Source: Bacillus_CJ salitolerans
Lineage (GTDB): Bacteria; Bacillota; Bacilli; Bacillales; SA4
DNA: 64,000 bases
Direction: 5' to 3'
Assembly (NCBI RefSeq): GCF_042680805.1
Contig: NZ_JBHUEM010000005.1
Coordinates: forward strand, 1-64,000
The translations under genes were made by a program, and so were the position numbers. Under the pieces are notes generated by a model. That model did no database searches. It was not told the DNA's origin and was given only the letters and a program-made list of their open reading frames with translations. Shown piece by piece: positions 7,348-15,813 of the stretch. The first letter of the stretch is position 1; each line of letters opens with the position of its first letter.

Positions 7348-8229
7348 TTAGACAACAGATTGGCAGGGTAGTATATATTCATCGAACGATATTTGATCAT
7401 AATCTCGCTCGGCTTTTGCTACATACTCCCTTAGTGTAATAGGTTTCCCTTTTTCAAACCTCATGGTGTGGCCCATTTCTTCTTCAAGTTTGCAAAGTGC
7501 TTCAAATTCTTCAGGAAATGCCTTAGAAACACTCAGCATTTCTTTTGGTGATAAGTAGAAACAGAATTTACAAGAGCATCTGCTCATATCGTATTTTGTG
7601 TAACACGGATGAGGTTCGATACCCGCATGTTCCATTAGTGTCCACACGTCCGTTTCGGTCAAATGGTGGATTGGTCTATACCAGTCAACAAATCTTCCTT
7701 TCGTAGGAGCATTTGCAGCGGGATATTCACGAAATACACCTTTTGACAAAATCTCCAAACGCCTTGAACTTTCTAAGGATCTTTCACCACTCAAGCAAAG
7801 GTAATGACCAGGACCTTTTTTTCGTACCCATTTCGCATAGACATCCCTTTTTAAAGAGGACGTACAATATTGGGCATTCGGTGCTGGAAACTTCCCTCTC
7901 TCCACAATTCTTTGTTTGAATCCTTTATCAGATGCAATCATCACTAATTCCAAGCCTAATTTTTCAGCTGCATAGGTAAGATAAGCATCTGTTTCGGGAT
8001 AATCAAAATATGCCTCTTCGCTTTCCGGACCATCCACCCTCATATGAACAAACTTTACTTTATGTCTCGGTACTTTATATCCATAAAGCATTAAAAGGGC
8101 GAGGGCGATTGAATCTTTGCCTCCGCTCGTGTTGAAGTGAAACTCCGTAAAGCTTTCTAAAGGTGGCATTTCACTCGGTAATGGAATGGCTAATCTCTCT
8201 GCAAGCTTGATTAACTTGGCTCTGTTCAT
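7348..8229 (-). CDS. PP-loop enzyme, PAPS reductase / DndC-like
   Basis: A 293-aa adenine-nucleotide alpha hydrolase-type protein. The PP-loop SGGKDS is at residues 35-40. A Cys-rich C-terminal block (C209, C218, C220, C223), together with C122, could bind an iron-sulfur cluster or zinc, as in DndC and sulfotransferase-like PP-loop proteins. The family activates a substrate by adenylation or handles PAPS/APS, and phage and plasmid members often take part in DNA sulfur or base modification. Neighbours are the TGT-like gene downstream and four small genes upstream. No DndA/B/D/E is present, so a complete phosphorothioation system is not here. Confidence 0.8.
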   Translation of the reverse strand: MNRAKLIKLAERLAIPLPSEMPPLESFTEFHFNTSGGKDSIALALLMLYGYKVPRHKVKFVHMRVDGPESEEAYFDYPETDAYLTYAAEKLGLELVMIASDKGFKQRIVERGKFPAPNAQYCTSSLKRDVYAKWVRKKGPGHYLCLSGERSLESSRRLEILSKGVFREYPAANAPTKGRFVDWYRPIHHLTETDVWTLMEHAGIEPHPCYTKYDMSRCSCKFCFYLSPKEMLSVSKAFPEEFEALCKLEEEMGHTMRFEKGKPITLREYVAKAERDYDQISFDEYILPCQSVV

Positions 8230-8251
8230 AACAATACCCGCTAATAGGTAA

Positions 8252-8294
8252 AGAAGGACGCACCCTCTCTACACTACTAGAGGGCGTTCCTCCC
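8252..8294 (-). terminator. GC-rich stem-loop ahead of PP-loop gene
   Basis: On the minus strand GGAACGCCCTCT pairs with AGAGGGTGCGTCC and a TTCTTT tract follows. It lies between the small gene ending at 8351 and the PP-loop start at 8229, so it can act as a terminator or attenuator within this gene run. Confidence 0.5.
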
Positions 8295-8350
8295 TTCACT
8301 ATTGCGTTTTCTCATACTGATGTTTTATAACCACTTCTCCTCATACACCA

Positions 8351-8788
8351 TTAACGTAAAAACTCTATCACTTTAAAAAGATGAATATTTCTGTTATTAC
8401 AACCCTCTTCCCATACTTTACATTTCGGACATTGGATTGCATATACATCCCATAGATTTTCGTTACTGATATGTTGCTGATTACAAGTTAAACATTCTAA
8501 AATCATTTCCCCTTGCTTTTCCTCGGTAGTATTATCTAAAATCATTTCAACAGCAATAAAATAGCCTTTCATTAGCTGGTGAAAAAAGTCCAAGACATCA
8601 GCATTGTGAAAGTCTAAATGAATGACTTTCGCCTTTATGTTCTTTGCATTTTCTTCACCTAAGCTATCCATATACTCAACAAACATATCCATGCTTACTG
8701 TATGAGTAAAATCTTCCTGTTGAACGATAATTTCTTCGTCCTTCCATCCCTTTTCTTCAATGAAGGTTGTAAGCCACTCCTTAAACAT
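8351..8788 (-). CDS. zinc-ribbon-like hypothetical protein
   Basis: A 145-aa acidic protein. The C-terminal third has two CxxC pairs (CLTCNQQH and CPKC) typical of a zinc ribbon; the rest is mostly helical. The start was moved to the ATG at 8788, which has GGAGGGG 6 bases upstream; the ATG 15 bases earlier lies at the ribosome binding site itself. It overlaps the preceding gene by 8 bases, indicating coupling. Function unknown. Confidence 0.6.
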   Translation of the reverse strand: MFKEWLTTFIEEKGWKDEEIIVQQEDFTHTVSMDMFVEYMDSLGEENAKNIKAKVIHLDFHNADVLDFFHQLMKGYFIAVEMILDNTTEEKQGEMILECLTCNQQHISNENLWDVYAIQCPKCKVWEEGCNNRNIHLFKVIEFLR

Positions 8789-9191
8789 TTGTAGCCCCTC
8801 CATCCTGATAAGACTCAGGGATATTTATTTTTGTATTGTCGGGTTGTTCAATATGAGTAAAGATGACCTCAATACCTAGATACTTCAAGATATTGTGTGT
8901 CGCTACTTCATCGTCAACATCAGAAAACCCTAGTTCCTCACATTGATCATAATACGATTCGTATTTCTCGTAGTTTTCTTCATCTTCCCAGTTATCAGAA
9001 TGCATAAAAATCTCAAGTTTATCTGTGTCTTCATTCCAATGCTCTTGTAAGGTAGGAGAAAATTTGAGCTCACTATTTAATAAGAACTCATAAATGTGCT
9101 CTCTAACCTCACATGCTGATAAATCCGAAAATAGAGTAATGCCGTCCTTCATAATCTTAAATCTCACAAAATTTTCTATTAACATTACCAT
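8781..9191 (-). CDS. acidic hypothetical protein
   Basis: A 136-aa very acidic protein (many Asp/Glu in WEDEENYEKYESYYDQCEE), reminiscent in charge of phage DNA-mimic or inhibitor proteins, but with no recognisable family. GGAGG precedes the ATG by 9 bases. It overlaps the next gene by 8 bases, so the two are cotranscribed. Confidence 0.55.
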   Translation of the reverse strand: MVMLIENFVRFKIMKDGITLFSDLSACEVREHIYEFLLNSELKFSPTLQEHWNEDTDKLEIFMHSDNWEDEENYEKYESYYDQCEELGFSDVDDEVATHNILKYLGIEVIFTHIEQPDNTKINIPESYQDGGATNV

Positions 9192-9242
9192 GTAACATGT
9201 CCTCCGATTCTTTTCTAATGTAGTTCACCAAACTTCTGAAGA

Positions 9243-9608
9243 TTAATAGTTAGCTGCAAACTCCTTAAAGGCCCCCTGGAATTTCTCATATTGAGTAAAA
9301 GAAATAATATGATCAATTCCATAACGGTTACATTCTTTTAATGGTGTTCCACCTAACATTCCTTCCATTTGGTTAATATCTAAGGATTCATGGTGAACGA
9401 GCCAGTCCTCTAAGTTCTTATCCGACATCCAACTAACAGTAATCGATTCGAATTTGTGGTACGTTTCTGCTTCCTCGTTGCGCTTATATACAGCATATTC
9501 TTGCAAGATATAAGGCTCCGTTCCAGTTGACACATTAATTAAAAGTAATGAGCCATATTGGAAATACTGGTGAGGGATTTGAGACTCCTTAGTTAGCTTA
9601 TGCACCAA
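9243..9608 (-). CDS. hypothetical protein
   Basis: A 121-aa soluble protein without a recognised domain. The start is TTG at 9608 or GTG at 9605; the ribosome binding site is weak (AAGGAA about 20 bases away), so translation may depend on the preceding gene, which ends 21 bases upstream. It is part of the operon behind leader RNA copy A. Confidence 0.45.
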   Translation of the reverse strand: MVHKLTKESQIPHQYFQYGSLLLINVSTGTEPYILQEYAVYKRNEEAETYHKFESITVSWMSDKNLEDWLVHHESLDINQMEGMLGGTPLKECNRYGIDHIISFTQYEKFQGAFKEFAANY

Positions 9609-9629
9609 TTTTCTAATAGGTAATGTTCC

Positions 9630-9839
9630 TTATTCCTTCTCTGAAAATGGACCTTGATACGTCCATAAATCTTGTTCAGGGTGAATGACTTGAAATACAT
9701 GTAACTCACCGTTACGGTCAACGACTACTTTACTACCTCTCTTTGTTTCAACAGCATTACATATAGCCTTCTCTGTACAATCTGTGAAGCCTAATTCTGT
9801 AAATGTTTGTCCTGTGAAAACCTTGTTTACTTCTACCAT
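9630..9839 (-). CDS. small hypothetical protein, first gene behind leader A
   Basis: A 69-aa protein with no recognised family. GGGAGAG precedes the ATG at a suitable distance. It is the first gene downstream of leader RNA copy A and of a second, tandem terminator (9872-9895), so expression of this operon should depend on readthrough. Confidence 0.5.
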   Translation of the reverse strand: MVEVNKVFTGQTFTELGFTDCTEKAICNAVETKRGSKVVVDRNGELHVFQVIHPEQDLWTYQGPFSEKE

Positions 9840-9871
9840 TTGAAAACACTCTCCCTATGTTTAATATCACG

Positions 9872-9895
9872 AAAAAAAGACCATTAGCTTTGCTA
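9872..9895 (-). terminator. second, tandem terminator behind leader A
   Basis: On the minus strand ATTAGC-AAA-GCTAAT is followed by GGTC and seven T. It lies between the terminator of leader copy A and the first gene, giving two terminators in series. Confidence 0.65.
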
Positions 9896-9944
9896 ATCGC
9901 CTTTCATCATGCCACTCAATGTTTCCTTTCTTTCCCGATAAACA

Positions 9945-10092
9945 CAAAAAAGGAGTCATTGGGAAAGAACATACTAAAAAATAGTATGATTCTAAGTCCA
10001 TAGACTCCTGTGTTTACTCATTAACCCGCTAACTTATAAAAAATAAGTTGCCTAGAAAAAAGAAAAAGAAAAGAATTACATCTAAAATTATA
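9945..10092 (-). ncRNA. conserved leader RNA, copy A, with promoter and terminator
   Basis: Minus-strand leader. An extended -10 TGCTATAAT lies at 10087-10095. The RNA then shows a pyrimidine tract with TTTTTTCTAGGC, a stem AACTTAT/ATAAGTT, the joiner AGCGGGTTAAT, an AAACA box, a hairpin GTC-TATG-GAC, and a terminator in which AGGAGTC pairs with GACTCCT followed by T6. The 5' strand of the terminator stem overlaps the GTCTATGGAC hairpin, so the two folds exclude each other. Copies B, C and D share the order and the key words. It does not match a riboswitch class I know. Confidence 0.65.
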
Positions 10093-10242
10093 GCATATTT
10101 TTACAATAATCCATAGATAATTTCAATTCAGTTTAAAATAACTTACCTCAATATGGAGTCATAAAACATAAAGTCTAAAATATGTATAATAAGATGAATG
10201 TAACAAGGTTTTGAAGAGAGTCTTTAAAAGAGGGACCAAACT

Positions 10243-10660
10243 TTGAAAAGATATTCGATTATTAGTGGGCTCTTATTAATGCTACTACTAGGTAGTTACC
10301 TAGTATATATGGTTTATATCAAACAACCAGTAGTTAAACCATCAGTAGTCTACCAACATAAATATGATGAAAAAGTTCACTTTAATATCAAATTTATTAT
10401 ATTAGAAAAGACTAATGATGTAGATGTACTACAAACTATTAAGATACAAGGTATTGATGTATTAGATGTACTAGTAGTAGAAGAGATTTCAAATAAAAAA
10501 CCACGAGAAATCCTAATGTCAAAAATTGGGGAATTACCTTTAGAAGAGTTAGAAGAAGGTAAGGAATATTCCATTACTGATAACTGGTGAAAGTGAAATC
10601 AAAGATCAAATTCCTCCTATTACGTTAGAATTTAATAATCATAGTATGATTTTTGATTAA
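10243..10660 (+). pseudogene. small signal-anchored protein, frameshifted near its end
   Basis: A TTG start behind AAGAGGG opens a protein with an N-terminal membrane anchor (residues about 5-27) and a beta-rich extracellular part, with an in-frame stop at 10588-10590 after 115 codons. A neighbouring frame continues for about 24 further codons (ITGESEIKDQ and on) to 10660, directly before a terminator, so a single indel near 10575 probably truncates the product. It is one of the few plus-strand genes in the left half. Function unknown. Confidence 0.45.
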
Positions 10661-10666
10661 AAAATT

Positions 10667-10704
10667 AAAAGACAGGAAAAATATAAATTTCCTGTCTTTT
10701 TTTT
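10667..10704 (+). terminator. intrinsic terminator
   Basis: AAAAGACAGGAAA pairs with TTTCCTGTCTTTT and T4 follows. It lies directly after the extended frame of the small anchored protein. Confidence 0.85.
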
Positions 10705-10798
10705 CTATTTATATATGCTGATTCTTCTAAATACTTACGTTTCATAGTCTTCAATATCAGCTCGACCATAACTTGCATGGATTCACTAATAGCTTCTC

Positions 10799-11323
10799 TT
10801 ACAGAAACAAACTTAATTGACCTAATGGCTGTTCATCAAGTTTGATATCCAATTCATCCTGAATAGGGTCTTGCTTTAGATTTTGGTCTGTTTGAGAGAT
10901 ATCTAAATTTTTCTCAATGGAGAAGTCCTCTTTACTAAAGCACCCGAGCCATTTGCCATCTAGTGAGTAAACGTAAAAATGAGTCCCGATGCTTAGATTG
11001 GTAGATTTTAAAATATAGGATTGACCTCTCTTAAGAGCCTTTCCTGTGGAATCAATTAAGCTGATACCGACTAGATCACCAATTGGCTCTACTGTTTTCC
11101 TTACCGGTGTCACGGACACTTTTTCTTCTGTAACAACCTTTTTCTCAATTACTACTTTTTGAGGGGGAGAAGAATGGTGTCGTTGATAACAACGGCAGTA
11201 GTCCTTAACCTCCGTGTCTTTTCCAGTAACATCATAGTAGCAATCTCCTTTTCCGAGGTTGCAATATTCCCAAAATCCACACGCAGATAAGGTTTGACTA
11301 AATCCTAGCGTAGTTAGACTCAC
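10799..11323 (-). CDS. Cys-rich hypothetical protein
   Basis: A 174-aa protein. The N-terminal 50 residues hold six Cys (SACGFWEYC, DCYYD, YCRCY), suggesting a metal-bound or disulfide-bonded module. A Val/Lys-rich linker follows, then a small beta domain. The GTG start has GAGGGG 9 bases upstream. It overlaps the 3' end of the gene above by 26 bases. No known family recognised. Confidence 0.5.
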   Translation of the reverse strand: MSLTTLGFSQTLSACGFWEYCNLGKGDCYYDVTGKDTEVKDYCRCYQRHHSSPPQKVVIEKKVVTEEKVSVTPVRKTVEPIGDLVGISLIDSTGKALKRGQSYILKSTNLSIGTHFYVYSLDGKWLGCFSKEDFSIEKNLDISQTDQNLKQDPIQDELDIKLDEQPLGQLSLFL

Positions 11324-11558
11324 GGTGTTTTTCCCCCTCTATTTTTGTTACTTTTTTTATTTCGTGTTCATGCATCTCTACAATTTTATAACGATCTCCA
11401 TCTTCCCAGAAAATATAAGTACATGAATATGTCGCTTCATCAAATATCTCACCACGGTATAATAAGTTATGAACCTCTCCAATACTGTCTGTAATCTCAT
11501 AATATGCATTAACTTCTTTTAATTTTTGAATTTCAAGTACGGTTCTATTTGTTTTCAT
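11298..11558 (-). CDS. hypothetical protein
   Basis: An 86-aa beta-rich protein without a recognised family. AAAGGTGG lies 8 bases before the ATG at 11558; a GTG 12 bases upstream lies inside the ribosome binding site and was rejected. The C-terminus overlaps the start of the Cys-rich gene, implying coupled translation. Confidence 0.5.
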   Translation of the reverse strand: MKTNRTVLEIQKLKEVNAYYEITDSIGEVHNLLYRGEIFDEATYSCTYIFWEDGDRYKIVEMHEHEIKKVTKIEGEKHRESNYARI

Positions 11559-11581
11559 GCTAAATACCACCTTTTGAATTT

Positions 11582-12412
11582 TTACTCTTCTTCAAACGAT
11601 TCAAAGGCCTCAGCTAATCCAATGGCTTTCAAGTACTCATCCTCGATATGCCATGTGCAGTAAGGATCCGTAACCATGTGTAAATCGAGTTTCGTACAAG
11701 GGTTTGAAAAAGAACTCCATGCTTTCAAATTTTTGTTTTTCATTTCCTCTCGCAAGTCTGCTAAAATTTCAAGTTGATTTTCAGCTTCCTCTTGAAACCA
11801 CTCGGCTTCCATAAAATCACCATCTCTTAAGGCAACCACAATCATATGCTTACAATATTCGAGGTAATAAACTACGCCCATTTCTTTTAATACGAGGTCT
11901 AAGGCAGCTTGATCGGTCTTGTAGCAAATAAGACCTTTACTACTCTTTTTAGGTTGCTTCACAAAGCCACTCTTCAAGTAACAATACCCTGGGTTATGAT
12001 TATGCGTTGTTCCTACCTCTTCACTATCGATATAGGTAATGAAACCATCATGAGGGAGTTCACCGAATTCCTTCACCGTTGCAAACATGGCCATCTTGAT
12101 TAATTCACTACTTAGCTGAGTAGATTCGTTCCTAAAAATGACATTTTCCCATGCATATCCATAAGAATCCTTACGCTTATACTTGCTCCGCCAACTCACC
12201 CAAACAGCTGTACAATCCGCATTTCGTAAAATGAGATTATCACCGGGCCGAGTCCAATGTGGACTACCTACTGTACCGTACTTTATACGGTTGTAATGCC
12301 GATCAGCTAACTTTCGGCAATCTTGATCTCCTTTGTATGAGACAATCCAAGAGCCGTATGTTCGGTCTGTCTGTACTTCAGCTAAATCAAGCATAGGTTG
12401 AATGTGCATCAT
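11582..12412 (-). CDS. GNAT-like phage/plasmid protein
   Basis: A 276-aa protein with RPGDNLILR, AVWVSWRSK, WENVIFRNES, then a LSSELIKMA helix, DGFITYID and NPGYCYLKSGF. This order is familiar from phage-encoded proteins with an acetyltransferase (GNAT) fold that are sometimes compared with the DNA-modifying Mom protein; I have not verified that link. Gene neighbours include a DNA methyltransferase. The start was set at the first ATG of an ATGATG pair behind GGAGG, not at the upstream ATG that precedes the ribosome binding site. A stem-loop sits just upstream. Confidence 0.55.
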   Translation of the reverse strand: MMHIQPMLDLAEVQTDRTYGSWIVSYKGDQDCRKLADRHYNRIKYGTVGSPHWTRPGDNLILRNADCTAVWVSWRSKYKRKDSYGYAWENVIFRNESTQLSSELIKMAMFATVKEFGELPHDGFITYIDSEEVGTTHNHNPGYCYLKSGFVKQPKKSSKGLICYKTDQAALDLVLKEMGVVYYLEYCKHMIVVALRDGDFMEAEWFQEEAENQLEILADLREEMKNKNLKAWSSFSNPCTKLDLHMVTDPYCTWHIEDEYLKAIGLAEAFESFEEE

Positions 12413-12425
12413 AATTCCTCCCATT

Positions 12426-12463
12426 AGAAAGAGCAATTACCTCAACGTTCAAAGTAATTGCTC
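12426..12463 (-). terminator. 10-bp stem-loop before GNAT-like gene
   Basis: GAGCAATTAC (12431-12440) pairs perfectly with GTAATTGCTC (12454-12463). On the minus strand only TTTCT follows, then directly the GGAGG of the GNAT-like gene, so it may attenuate rather than terminate. Confidence 0.5.
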
Positions 12464-12474
12464 CGCTTCTTTTT

Positions 12475-12714
12475 CTATTCACAATCAGTTCCAAATAGTT
12501 TATTCCAACAATCTTCACATGTACCACTTATCAGCACTTCTCTAACCGATGCTTTTACGTGAGGGAACGCTACTTGTACGTGAGCTCCCTTTTTGTACAG
12601 CTGGACTTGTTCCTTTGTGACATTTGGAATGTCGATAATCTGATTGCAACATCTAGTGCTCACTTGAAATGTAATCGTTTTTTGAGTTGTTTTTACTCCC
12701 TTTGTCCTTATCAT
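12475..12714 (-). CDS. small Cys-containing protein
   Basis: A 79-aa protein. A TRCCNQ motif near residue 20 and CEDCWNKLF at the C-terminus could form a metal site. The start at 12714 is supported by GGGAGAGG 7 bases upstream. It lies between the methyltransferase and the GNAT-like gene. No family recognised. Confidence 0.5.
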   Translation of the reverse strand: MIRTKGVKTTQKTITFQVSTRCCNQIIDIPNVTKEQVQLYKKGAHVQVAFPHVKASVREVLISGTCEDCWNKLFGTDCE

Positions 12715-12742
12715 ATATACCTCTCCCTTTATCAAATAGTTT

Positions 12743-13781
12743 TTATAAGAACGCTAATTGTTCTACTACTTTAGGTTTATTTAAAGACTTCTCTTCACGT
12801 TTTGGTTGTTCATCCATTAATTCCGTAAGCTTCAGGACATTTTTCGCACCTAAGCGGGATGCAATATTGACTATATTGGAATGGAGAATCTCAAATAGAA
12901 TGCCAATCCGTTTTTTATAAAGGATAGATTCTCCACTAGATCCTGAACCCGCATATTGATCAATCACCACTTCACCAGGTAGGGTTATGGCTTCCAAAAT
13001 CAGATTCCTTAGGCTCACTGGCTTTTCCGCTTGATGAATTCGTTCCTTTTTGCTTGGAGGCTGACAATCAAATTCTTTTATGTCTAATAGTGGTTCTTCC
13101 TCTTCACTGGTAAAGGCGGTCGGTAACATATAACTCGTACCGGACATTCTTGCATCCTTTTCACCTGATAAGATTTTTTTGGCATCAGGTCGTAGACTTC
13201 GTGCTTGCCTTCCTTTAGCAAAGAAACACACGTCCTCCACATTTTTTGATTTCCTTCCTGTATTGCTTACAACATTCCCTTTTTTCCATGGAATTTTTGT
13301 ATAGTAATACAATCCTGCCTGTTCTGCCATCTTCTTTATTTGATAGAGATACTCAAAGTTAGAAGCATTTTCTTCGGGCAAAATTTCAACCAAAAAGTGA
13401 CCTGGTTTTAAGACTCTCGCTTTTTCTTCAAAATCACTTAGTTCATAGCGAAAACAATCATAGTCACTTGTGAAATTCTGATTTCCACCTTTGTTAGACT
13501 TAGGATCTAGCCAAGGATGGTCTGAAATGATAGCATCCACGCTATTGTCCGAAAACAAACGCATTCCATCTTTACGACCATCCCCCTCAATGACCACGCA
13601 AGCCAATCCAATAAACGCCCCTAGCAATCTTTTTAAATAGTTTCCCAAGATTGTCATAGATTCGTCCTCGAATAGAGGATATCGGTTTGTCCTCAATGGC
13701 TTGCTGGATATCGGGTAGTGGCATTGGTTCACCTTTTGATGCTATAACCTCATAAATTCTCTCTGCTAATGTTTGATTCAT
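12743..13781 (-). pseudogene. DNA methyltransferase with N-terminal HTH, frameshifted
   Basis: From 13781 an AGGAGAGG-preceded ATG opens a winged-helix-like segment (about 60 residues). The catalytic part follows in another frame and runs to 12743: an SDHPWLD motif in place of DPPY (motif IV), then SNTGRKSKN, QPPSKKERIHQAEKP and the AdoMet-binding DQYAGSGSSGE motif near the C-terminus, an order typical of beta-class amino-methyltransferases. The two parts meet near 13597-13605, where one base too many or two too few break the frame. Both halves look fully conserved, so the lesion is recent, an assembly error, or rarely recoded. The target sequence is unknown and no cognate nuclease is adjacent. 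Confidence 0.75.
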
Positions 13782-13838
13782 TATTGTAACCTCTCCTTGT
13801 ATTTAAAATAAGGGAAAACCTAAGCTCTCCCTTTCCCC

Positions 13839-14459
13839 CTAAACGAATACTTGTGTCGTTTTTAACTGTGTTAGAAGACGATTCACAACACGATATATCG
13901 TATAGTACATCTCATCTTCTGGTTCTCTAGGTAAATTTCCAGCTTGGTCTACGGAACAATCGATATGTGAAAAATGAAATGTATCATCCTTCATGTAACA
14001 TTTGATAGGACCATAACTTCTCTCTTCGGTGATAAAAAGTTCGTATGTACCATATGGAATCAAACCTTTTTCATATAATGGATTTACAAGACAGAGTGCA
14101 TCAAATTCTTCATGATCTTGCAACGGACCACCTATGCATTCACTAATCTGTTGTAGCCATTGCCAAATGAAAAAAACGTCCATCGCGGATTTAGTGAGTT
14201 GTATAGTTTCGTTAAATCGCACTTCAATCTCTCTTATTTTTTGTTCAGCTGTATCTCTCATTAAATAACCCTTATAGTAGTCTCGATATACAAGTACCAT
14301 ATCCATAAACTTCATGAATAAGGTGGAGGGATAATATTGAGCTCGTCGTTCTTCTTCCCAATCACGACTAAAATGTGACTTTATCCCTTCAACTGCCCAT
14401 TGATGTGCTAGCTCTTTAAAATCGTGAAAGTTATCTACTTCAAAGATATTCTTTTGCAT
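13839..14459 (-). CDS. hypothetical protein
   Basis: A 206-aa soluble, acidic protein, mainly helical in the N-terminal two thirds. No family recognised. GGAGG lies 7 bases from the ATG. It sits in the minus-strand run with the methyltransferase and a 134-aa gene, with 20-60 base gaps, so cotranscription is likely. Confidence 0.55.
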   Translation of the reverse strand: MQKNIFEVDNFHDFKELAHQWAVEGIKSHFSRDWEEERRAQYYPSTLFMKFMDMVLVYRDYYKGYLMRDTAEQKIREIEVRFNETIQLTKSAMDVFFIWQWLQQISECIGGPLQDHEEFDALCLVNPLYEKGLIPYGTYELFITEERSYGPIKCYMKDDTFHFSHIDCSVDQAGNLPREPEDEMYYTIYRVVNRLLTQLKTTQVFV

Positions 14460-14480
14460 GTTAATACCTCCATTTACACA

Positions 14481-14885
14481 TTAAAATAGTGTAGATTGCT
14501 TTCCTGGTGTGGAATAACAAACCTTTCCCTCAAAATGAACAATAGGTGCGTGTTCCACGATTTCTTTCGTTTCAGCATCTATAAAGTGTTCATTGGTATA
14601 AGGATTGTAATAAATGACTCGGCTCATTTCTTCAGTTCGAGGTTGATCTGCATGAACAAACTTCCCTCGCACAAAGGCATGAACCCGCTTCTTTTGTTCC
14701 TCCACTGTTTTTCGTCGTCCGGTCTGTTGCACAATAAATCGACAATCAGACAGTGTAACTTGATCAGCATGAGCTAATACTTTTCCACTCTTTGCCTCTC
14801 GAATGCTAAAACCACCATGATGTAGATTGCGATAACAATCCACCTGCATTCCGTTGGTTACCATTCTGTTTTTAAATGCTTCCAT
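14481..14885 (-). CDS. plasmid/phage-type hypothetical protein
   Basis: A 134-aa basic protein with YRNLHHGGFSIRE, a VHAFVRGKF strand and VCYSTPGKQS near the end. This kind of protein is common on Bacillus phages and plasmids, but I know no function. The ribosome binding site AGGAGAG is 8 bases from the ATG. A terminator lies upstream, so this gene starts the operon that continues through the methyltransferase. Confidence 0.55.
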   Translation of the reverse strand: MEAFKNRMVTNGMQVDCYRNLHHGGFSIREAKSGKVLAHADQVTLSDCRFIVQQTGRRKTVEEQKKRVHAFVRGKFVHADQPRTEEMSRVIYYNPYTNEHFIDAETKEIVEHAPIVHFEGKVCYSTPGKQSTLF

Positions 14886-14907
14886 TCTCTCACTCTCCTG
14901 TTTTCAT

Positions 14908-14950
14908 TAAAAAAGACCGAGAATATGTACAAGCGTACAATTTTCGGTCT
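14908..14950 (-). terminator. intrinsic terminator
   Basis: On the minus strand GACCGA pairs with TCGGTC (14915-14949), with GTAC also able to pair inside, and a T6 tract follows. It terminates transcription from the small membrane protein gene controlled by leader B. Confidence 0.75.
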
Positions 14951-14998
14951 CATCTCAAGGCAGAAGCCTTATTCATAATAAATTACTTTCTCTTGTGA

Positions 14999-15172
14999 CT
15001 ATGCAAAAAATACATTGATAGAAACAATGCTTGTAGCAATGACATATACAATGCAAAAGCCTAAATGCATAAGCCATCTGGAATTACCCTTCTTTCTTTC
15101 ACTTTGCAAATATGCCCAATGATAGAAAAAGGCAACGAAGCAAAGAACAAACAGTAACTCAACAAGTTTCAC
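14999..15172 (-). CDS. 57-aa two-helix membrane protein
   Basis: A GTG start behind GGAGG (8 bases) opens a 57-codon ORF: hydrophobic helix 1 (about residues 3-20), a basic loop (SERKKGNSR) and hydrophobic helix 2 (about 34-56). The size, basic loop and position directly behind leader RNA copy B, with a terminator after it, make it the only gene certain to be under that leader. It could be a small holin-like or regulatory membrane protein. No family recognised. Confidence 0.6.
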   Translation of the reverse strand: MKLVELLFVLCFVAFFYHWAYLQSERKKGNSRWLMHLGFCIVYVIATSIVSINVFFA

Positions 15173-15203
15173 ACCTTCATCCTCCCTATTCGTTTAATTA
15201 AAT

Positions 15204-15361
15204 AAAAAAAGCAGCCACGCGGAGTTTGATAAAAAAGAACAGACGAATGCCTGTGTCTTTAAAATCAGTCCACGGACTGCATTGTTTCATACATTAACCG
15301 CTAAATCCTGCATAGGATTTGCCAAGAAAAAAGAAAAGAATAAACTAACACCTTTATTATA
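15204..15361 (-). ncRNA. conserved leader RNA, copy B, with promoter and terminator
   Basis: -10 TATAAT at 15356-15361. The RNA has a TTTTTTCTTGGC tract, stem AAATCCT/AGGATTT, joiner AGCGGTTAAT (one G shorter than the other copies), a GAAACA box, a hairpin AGTCC-GTG-GACT and a terminator ending GTGGCTGC + T7 (15204-15210). The terminator 3' arm is complementary to the GCAGTCC arm of the hairpin, so the folds compete as in copy A. It precedes the 57-aa membrane protein. Confidence 0.6.
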
Positions 15362-15416
15362 CTTTATTTTATTGATTTTAACTATGATAAATTACTATTT
15401 TTACCTTCAGTTTTGT

Positions 15417-15545
15417 TTATAATAAGGTTTTATTAACTATCATATTTGATGGAGCATCCTTTACTTTTGATACATTTTCAAACGAATATATAATGCCACT
15501 TGCAAGACATATGATAAAAGTACCGATAAGTACTCTCTTAAACAT
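15417..15545 (-). CDS. signal-peptide-only member at the end of the cassette array (C8)
   Basis: A 42-aa product: a basic start, a hydrophobic signal-like segment (about residues 5-20) and a short polar tail. It begins a few bases after the CTTCCATAG end of the previous cassette, at the same place as the other cassette starts, with an AAGGGCGG ribosome binding site. It has no variable domain and no half Ig domain, so it is probably a decayed or truncated terminal cassette. Confidence 0.4.
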   Translation of the reverse strand: MFKRVLIGTFIICLASGIIYSFENVSKVKDAPSNMIVNKTLL

Positions 15546-15800
15546 AATTTACCGCCCTTCTATGGAAGTGTTTTTTTGTATGTCCACTTAACCCATCGAT
15601 GCTGTACTTGACTAATGTCACGTCACCAGTGTTCTGATGGTTCACAGTTCCACACAACAGAATTGAGTTCTTTCCATTAACTTCAGATAATATTTGAGTA
15701 TCGATTGTTGTTATGTTTATAGTAGGTGTCACATTCGCTTTTTTAGCATATACAATATCTTGCCAGTCGTAAAACAAGTAATCTTAATTATCCTCCTCAT
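15538..15800 (-). pseudogene. truncated cassette C7 (half Ig-like domain only)
   Basis: An AGGAGG-preceded ATG (15800) opens 23 codons in one frame. The conserved C-terminal module (TPTINITTIDTQILSEVNG onward) follows in another frame, without any variable domain. The end reads in a third frame; the DNA CTTCCATAG at the end matches the normal LP-stop. This cassette has lost its variable part by deletion and has drifted. Confidence 0.55.
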
Positions 15801-15813
15801 AAACTATCCTCCT

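Noticed and set aside
7348..8229. DndC of a phosphorothioation system
   Set aside because: Only the PP-loop and Cys features are shared; no dndA, B, D or E, nor a Dnd/Ssp restriction set, lies nearby.
8231..8294. Fifth copy of the conserved leader RNA before the PP-loop gene
   Set aside because: AGCGGGT is present, but the AAAC box, the GTCTATGGAC hairpin and the promoter are missing and the order differs.
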